NCBI RefSeq assembly: GCF_004210375.1
Contig: NC_134825.1
Span: 41,348,348-41,412,347, forward strand
Reading direction: 5' to 3'
Length of the DNA stretch: 64,000 bases
DNA from: Tachypleus tridentatus
Taxonomy: Eukaryota; Arthropoda; Merostomata; Xiphosura; Limulidae
This document shows positions 57,718-64,000 of the stretch, piece after piece. Position 1 is the stretch's first letter, and every line of letters begins with the position of its first letter. The notes beneath the pieces were generated by a model that was not told where the DNA came from, searched no databases, and saw nothing but the letters and a program-made list of their open reading frames with translations. The position numbers and the translations under genes are program-made.

Positions 57718-59346
57718 AATATGGAAGCACGTGCTGCCTAATTGTGCAAGCTTTAAAAATTTTCCACTGGCTGGTTGAGGCTGAAAAATATGTATAGAGC
57801 AAATACATTGTAGAGAAAAGTTAATTGCCACTTGACAGCAGTAGAAAGAACTTCGGTCTACCAGATTTAATGAATGGGCTGCACAAGGCACATATATGGC
57901 AAACTTATTTTCTTCTAAAATCTTTTGCTGCATATCCTTATAACGCCCAGACATGTTAGCAGCATTGTCATAAGACTGACCCTATATTTTGTAAAATTAA
58001 GTTTGCAAAGTTCACGTAAGTACTGCAATACCTGGTTTGCCATTTCATCAGTCATTTGACTTTTGGTTCCAAAAGGTTAAAAGCATTCAATAGGCTGCCC
58101 ATTTTTTAAGTATCGAGTTCAACTCTTATCTGATCTATATGTGATAGATCTGGCGTCGAGTCAACTGACAAGCTAAAATAACAAGAAGAATTTACTTCAT
58201 CAACAACGAATGTGTAGACCTTCTGAACCATTGGTTCAATGAGTTCTTCATAGGCGGTTTTGGACAAGTATGAAGGATTTCCTTTTCCAAAATTTCCATA
58301 TTTATAAATATGCCCTGCTAAACTGGATCAAACTGACTTATGAGCTAATGTAGCCCTAAAAATTCCCATTCTGCAGTGAACCAAATTTCATCTGTTCTGT
58401 GAAAAGCCAGGCTACGTTCAGCTAACGTACAAATAACAACTATTGCATGCTCCAAGACATGCTCCCAGTAATCGCACTCTTCTTTTAATTTCTTTTTCCA
58501 ACTCTTGTTGCAAGCCTAAACCTTGTCTGTAAGTTAAGTATGTTAACATAGAGTTTCGGTGAGTAGTGCTTCTTTAATGATGATCAATTACAATAGTATT
58601 TCGCCAGTCACTGAACCCTTCTCTTTCAACAAAACACGAGGAAAATTTAGGGACAAAGAGTCGACAGTGAATACAACAACCATTCTCTCTTGTATTACTC
58701 ACCATTGGCTTTTACCCCAAAGAAAAGTTTTGCAAACAGTATTTCATTAGTTTGCTACTATTGAAAGTCCAGCAAGATTTAACAAATGACCCATTGTGGT
58801 GTTAACAGTCAGTGGGTCCACAAGCAATCGAATAAGCCACATCAGCAGCAGAGAAATCGAGCCACAACCCTGGATCTTTTGCTTTAGTTTCTTCATCTTT
58901 TTTAGACTGAAGCATTTTACCATAGTTCAGCAATTTTCATTTTCAGAAATTATTTCAACTTCAAACTGTCTTGTGGAGAAACTTGCATCAACATTAACAC
59001 TAGAGATATCTGGAGAATTTACAAGCAAAGTAAGATCAGTTGTGAAAGTTGTTCCAGTTGAGCAAGCCTGTGACACCTCAACGTCATCATAATGTTCTGA
59101 CCTTCAAGTGGACAAAGTGGTACTTGTAGATGTGGAGCTTGGTTCAACTTTAATCATGTCAGAGTCAGATACAGTACAAGTGACTTCTCATGGCAGAGAT
59201 GGGTTTTGATTTGGAAGATCTTGTTGTGTAAGTTCAGTGAACAAATTAGTCTGCTATCTAGTCTTGGCCACTAAATCCAAAGCCTTTTGTTGGTTCTTTT
59301 CTGCCAGTTTTTCTTTTGTGCACCACTTAAATGAACTTGTTTCATC
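57718..59346 (-). pseudogene. hAT (DUF4371/ZMYM1-like) transposase, right-arm copy
   Basis: Mirror of 28,537-30,165 with the same interruptions and only scattered substitutions, so decay preceded the split of the two arms. Confidence 0.86.
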
Positions 59347-60197
59347 TTGCAGTCTGAAATATACAGAGAAAAAAACACAAAATAATACGGATCATATATA
59401 GTTATAATGATAAGAAAAACACTGAAATTTATAAAGAAAAACATTCGTAAGACAGTCAAACATACTAAACTCTAGGTCTACATTTAGACAAAGACTGTCA
59501 GAAAGTTATCCTCGGGTCCAGATCCATCAGCACATAAACATGAATTCATAAATACTTTTATTGACTTGCTGTATTCTGATAACCATTGAAAACCATTCAT
59601 GACTGGCCTCAATCCATTTTAGAAAAATTAATTTTCAGTCATTGCAAAAGTTTCATTAAGGTTGTTGTTATGGTAGCTGATTGCAAGAAGCAATGACAAT
59701 GGTAATATGTAAATCCATTGTGAGCCAAAAAGTATTCCAAAACAATTTGTGATCCACAACACATTCTGTAGTAGCCTATATACACAGTAATCATTCTGTA
59801 ATAGTACACATATATAACATATAATCAGTTGTAAACTGTATTGCACATTGAATTATTAAATACTGGGTTAGGCCTGGGCTAGAGTACCTTAATCCTAATA
59901 TCTGAAGAATGAGTTGTAACCTCAACTTTTCTTTTGAGCTCAGATTTGACCTGGGACTTTAGATGAGCCAACAAACCATACATCAACGAAATAGGCATAT
60001 GTCTGAAACTTTACTTACATGCCTGGATGCGAAGGCAAATTCAAAACGACAGCCTTACACTGGGAATAGTCCACTTCATTATTCCAGGCTACAGTAGCGT
60101 TTCCAGTGTACTTACACTAAACTTGTTACAGTATTTAGGCTTAACGTTATTGTCACTCAGTTCTCAGATGACATTAACGTCAGGCCTAATGCTAATA

Positions 60198-60431
60198 CAG
60201 GGTGGCCCGTAAGTCCCTACCCATCCATATGTTATTATGTTATATTCAATTACGCATGTATTATATATTCGTTTCTTTTTTCACAGAAATATGGCCGATG
60301 TAACCCATTTATACTTGAAAATATCTCACAGAACATGGCGTCGCATATTATGCAGCGAGAATGAGGGACAGCACACAGATACACTGGATACATAAGATAT
60401 ATGGATGGGTAGGGACTTATGGGCCACCCTG
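60198..60431. mobile_element. mariner-type MITE with ~35-bp TIRs, right-arm copy
   Basis: CAGGGTGGCCCGTAAGTCCC at the left end pairs with the inverted right end CAGGGTGGCCCATAAGTCCC, continuing through TACCCATCCATAT. TA flanks both sides. 234 bp, versus 208 bp in the left arm. Confidence 0.88.
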
Positions 60432-61986
60432 TACATTGCAACTGAGGCCACTAACGTTAAGCCTAGTACTTAGTACTAACCTTGCTCACATGAAGTTGTT
60501 TAGTTTATGCACTTTTTCAATCCTAAATTGATTTTCTTGATTTTTCAGTTTACATTATCTTCGTATGACCACGGTGCCACAGTACTGTACTACTACTAGT
60601 CGTATGGTATAAACATAGCAATGTTAAGAACCTTGTTATCGAACATGTCGAAGTCTTACGTAATTTGACCTAAAAGGTCGAATTATCGCCTTCAGACTGC
60701 TCCGATCATTCAATTGTTTTCCCAGCTTTTCAGAAATGTAATACAACACATAGTGAACTGAATTTATAGTCACAAAATAGTTGAATTACACCTGAAAGTT
60801 TCTCTTCGTTGTATTTGTGTTTCTGTCTCGGATTGTTCGTTCGTCTCATAAAAAAATATCACCAGAAGGCACCCTTGTACGTATCTCCTTAGTAAATCTC
60901 AGCTTCAGATCTGCTTATATTATTACATAATTAGAAGGGTATGCATACATGCCCAAATGCTCTTATAGGTTACATGTAATATATGAACGGTGGCATTGCT
61001 ACAGTAGCATTCCTTTCTAAAATTTTTCTTGGTATGATAAATTGCAAACAATGTACTCACAAACAAAGGTTTTTTAACAGCAAGCTATTTGAAGCCAAAA
61101 AACGTAACGGCTCAGAAAACTTCAGTGAAAAACACACTTATAAAAATATTACAAAACACACAAATAAAGCAATACTAACGCAAATAAAACTAAAACAAAC
61201 AAGACAATAACCCAAATATAAGGCACGAAAACAAAGCCGAAAAAAACATTAAACTAGCCACGTCTCTGTACACATGTTACCATTTCGTTTGACTTATATT
61301 TCTGTGGTATTATTCTCTTTGTTTCTGTAGATGTGACTCATTAAAGCAGTAAAAGATAAAACAAAACAGTTCCACTGCCGAAAATTTCTTATATATAGCC
61401 ACAGCAGAAGGAATGATTGAGAAAAATATTTCATCTGCAAGGTTAGACATCATAACATATGATCATCTTTTACCTGAAGTTGTATCAACATTTTGAACCA
61501 CTCTTTACAGTAATCTTTCGCAAATCAATTACTTCTTACTTCAGATATATAGTTTAGTAGATTCTCGAAACTTTAGTCACTAACCGAGCCAAAGAAAACT
61601 TTTTTAACAATGCAGAGTAAAGTCAAGCACGGTAGGTAAGAGCAATTACAAAAAAAAAAAAAAAAAATCAACCAAAGTTAAGTGTGGAAGTGAAAGAGGT
61701 AAGGGCATTATAACTAAGGGGAAATCTCTGTGGTTCTCCCTTCCATTGGTGCCCTAATCACGTGCGTATTTTGCTTAATGGTTAATCCAGGGCTGCTTTA
61801 GTTGATTGTTAAGCCTTTATAGTATGTGATTTTACGTATGAATGGTGATAATAGTAATATTCAGAGGAAGTTAAACTTGCAAGTTTGTTGCGGGGATTCA
61901 GTTCATTTTTGCAGAAAATTTCCTTTATACTTTGTTTTAAACTTTTAATTTGAAGTTCTTCTGTGATATATTTGATTCTTTGGTCT

Positions 61987-62110
61987 GGTTGTTGTTTTGT
62001 ATTAAGCACAAAGCTACACAATGGGCTATCTGTGCTCTGCCCATCACGGGTATCGACACCCAGTTTTTAGTGTTGCAATTCCGCAGACATACTGCTGAGC
62101 CACTGGGGAG
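61987..62110 (-). repeat. tRNA-SINE (Val-like), mirror of 25,795-25,918
   Basis: Complement of the same insertion, essentially identical. Confidence 0.84.
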
Positions 62111-62950
62111 ATTTTTGGTCTGGAGGTATACTTTTATTTTTAGGAAGGTTGGTGTCAATTATTTTAATCTGCAAGTTTTGTAAACGTTAAATTTCGCTTC
62201 GTATTTTTGAATTTCATCATATTTTTTTGTAATGAAATACATTTCTTATTTTCTATTTCGCCATAACAGAAACAGATTCTTTCGATAAGGCTTACGTTGG
62301 TTAGTGGTAACTTTAGGCTTAGCTGGCCTTTTGTTTTTTAAGATACGTCAAACTGAAGTTAAGCTGTAATTTTGATTTTAAAAGATTTAATATAAATATA
62401 TGCTCAGTTCTCTCTTTGGCGAAATAAATTATTTTCGTTATCTTTTACAATACTCACAATAATATATCAATTATTAGGCCTATATTAATCGTAAGGCCTT
62501 CCACGACGATTAACTTCCCTTTTTACTTTTCTTTGGCCTACTTCCGTTTCGTAACATCTCGTCTGCTAATTTTTGTCTGTTTTTCTACTTCTACTATTCC
62601 AATCACACTATTTATTTATCTTTAGCGCAGATAGTCTAGTTGCTTTGTGCTATGAAACATCAAACCAAACTATTTATCTTTATTACACCTAATCGTCTGT
62701 CTTCTGTACTCTACACGCGACACTCGATAATCTCTGCATCAATGAGTTACAAACAATGCGTACGACCCCTATCGAGTTTCGTAATTAAATTTGTCATAAT
62801 GTTTACTTTAAATTAATTGATTGTGACTCTCATGTTACAAATAAAGCTAAACAATTATTAAGTATTTATTCTTAAAATATATTGTACAATTTATTTGATA
62901 AACATATAATCTTATGTAATTATATACATATATGACTTATCCTACGTTAC

Positions 62951-63197
62951 GTGCCCCGGCATTGTCAGGTGGTAAGGGCACTCGACTCGTAATCTGAGAG
63001 TCACGGGTGCGAATCCACATTTAACTAAACATGTTCGCCCTTTCATTCTTAGGGCGTTATTATGGTCAATCCCATTATTCGTTTGAAAGAGTACCCCAGG
63101 AGTTGCTTTTCCTCTTGTCTTACTCTGCTAAATCAGGGACAGCTGGCGTAGATCGTTTTCGTATGGCTTTGTGCAATATTCAAAATAAAGAAACAAA
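62951..63197 (+). repeat. tRNA-SINE (Thr-like), mirror of 24,709-24,955
   Basis: Same copy, with the same internal deletions, in plus orientation. Confidence 0.87.
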
Positions 63198-63518
63198 CCT
63201 ACTTAACGTAATTACAACTTCATAAATAGAGTATCATATTATCCAGTGTTTGTTATGTTATTAGAGGCAATATTACCTACTTTCATTCACATCATTCTTG
63301 GGTTTGTATGCAACTACTTGAGCATCTGCATGATATAAGGTTCTACTCATATATCATTGGGAAAGTATTTGACATATTATTTGTTACTGGGGTCCTTATC
63401 TTCACTTCTAGTGTTTTTAACTGAGATGTCCCTTGTCATTATTACTTCATCAACTAACACAACACTAACATGCTCTGACTCTGAGGTTTCTCTTTATTTA
63501 CCCGTTCCTCCTCAATTT

Positions 63519-63792
63519 TTGTTTTCGTTTTTGAATTTCGCACAAAGCTATTCGAGGGCTATCTGTGCTAGCCGTCCCTAATTTAGCAGTGTAAGACTAG
63601 AGGGAAGGCAGCTAGTCATCACCACCCACCACCAACTCTTGGGCTACTCTTTTACCATCACATTGACCGTCACATTATAACGCCTCTACGGCTGAAAGGG
63701 CGAACATGTTTGGCGCGACGGGAATGCGAACCCGCGACCCTCAGATTACGAGTCGCACGCCTTAACACGCTTGGCCATGCCGGGCGTTCCTC
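63519..63792 (-). repeat. tRNA-SINE (Thr-like), mirror of 24,120-24,392
   Basis: Complement of the same near full-length copy, with an occasional substitution. Confidence 0.91.
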
Positions 63793-64000
63793 GTCAAAAG
63801 GTAATTCAGTCTCACTTGAGTTATCGGTTTTTATTTTGTAACAGATTTACTATTGTACATTTAGTGTAGTACCTTCGCTTCTTTCAGTGTAATTTTATTT
63901 TTTCTTATGACGTTTACTGTGGGCTGTGTAATTCACAAGTCCTGCCTGTTCTCGAAATTAATAGAAGATTCTCGATCGTAAGAATCAACAAAGTACTAGG

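Larger units (their letters stand above)
45973..64000 (-). repeat. Right arm of the inverted repeat (extends past the window)
   Basis: Reverse complement of 23,909-41,203 with SNPs, small indels, a right-only SINE at 51.2-51.5 kb, a missing left-only SINE, and an extra 744 bp at 56,100-56,843. It begins directly at the gap in the middle of receptor exon 3. Confidence 0.97.

Overview
This is a 64-kb window of an AT-rich animal nuclear genome. Spliced exons, two families of tRNA-headed SINEs, decayed Tc1/mariner, pogo/Tigger and hAT DNA transposons, and a LINE rule out a prokaryote. The dominant SINE looks like repeats I associate with horseshoe crabs (Xiphosura), so a chelicerate host is my best inference; the window contains no taxonomic marker gene.

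Layout. Positions 1-23.9 kb are single-copy AT-rich DNA studded with dead transposons: hAT/ZBED-like 3.6-4.4 kb, Tigger/pogo 4.8-6.3 kb, Tc1 7.5-8.7 kb, Tc1 13.3-14.3 kb, mariner 15.6-16.8 kb and a LINE 19.3-21.7 kb. It also holds a decayed PAK-kinase fragment (8.7-8.9 kb) that ends at the Tc1 insertion, and one well-formed but unidentified coding exon (9,989-10,126, minus). From about 23.9 kb to 41.2 kb runs the left arm of a very large inverted repeat. The right arm begins immediately after a run of exactly 500 N (45,473-45,972) and continues to the window end. The arms flank 4.3 kb of DNA present only on the left. The round gap size, the right arm starting in the middle of an exon, and allele-like differences (SINE presence/absence, small indels, SNPs) suggest two haplotype contigs of one locus scaffolded head to head. 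A true inverted duplication is not excluded.

Genes. The clearest intact gene is a six-exon single-pass membrane protein at 34,922-45,100 (about 397 aa): signal peptide, one Ig domain, an ephrin-receptor-like cysteine-rich module, a transmembrane helix and a tyrosine-containing cytoplasmic tail. All five exon junctions keep frame. The right arm holds only its first three exons before the gap. Upstream of it in both arms lies a 2.2-kb element with terminal inverted repeats, inserted inside a tRNA-SINE. It encodes two convergent genes, a SWIM zinc-finger protein and a THAP zinc-finger protein, fused tail to tail by an apparent internal deletion. This is the best candidate for an undescribed mobile system.

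Further out, both arms carry a decayed hAT (DUF4371/ZMYM1-like) gene with a Tigger/jerky pseudogene against its 3' end, a mariner-type MITE and several SINEs. The arms are nearly identical outside the receptor gene body (about 1% by eye) but become about 6-10% different immediately after receptor exon 1.
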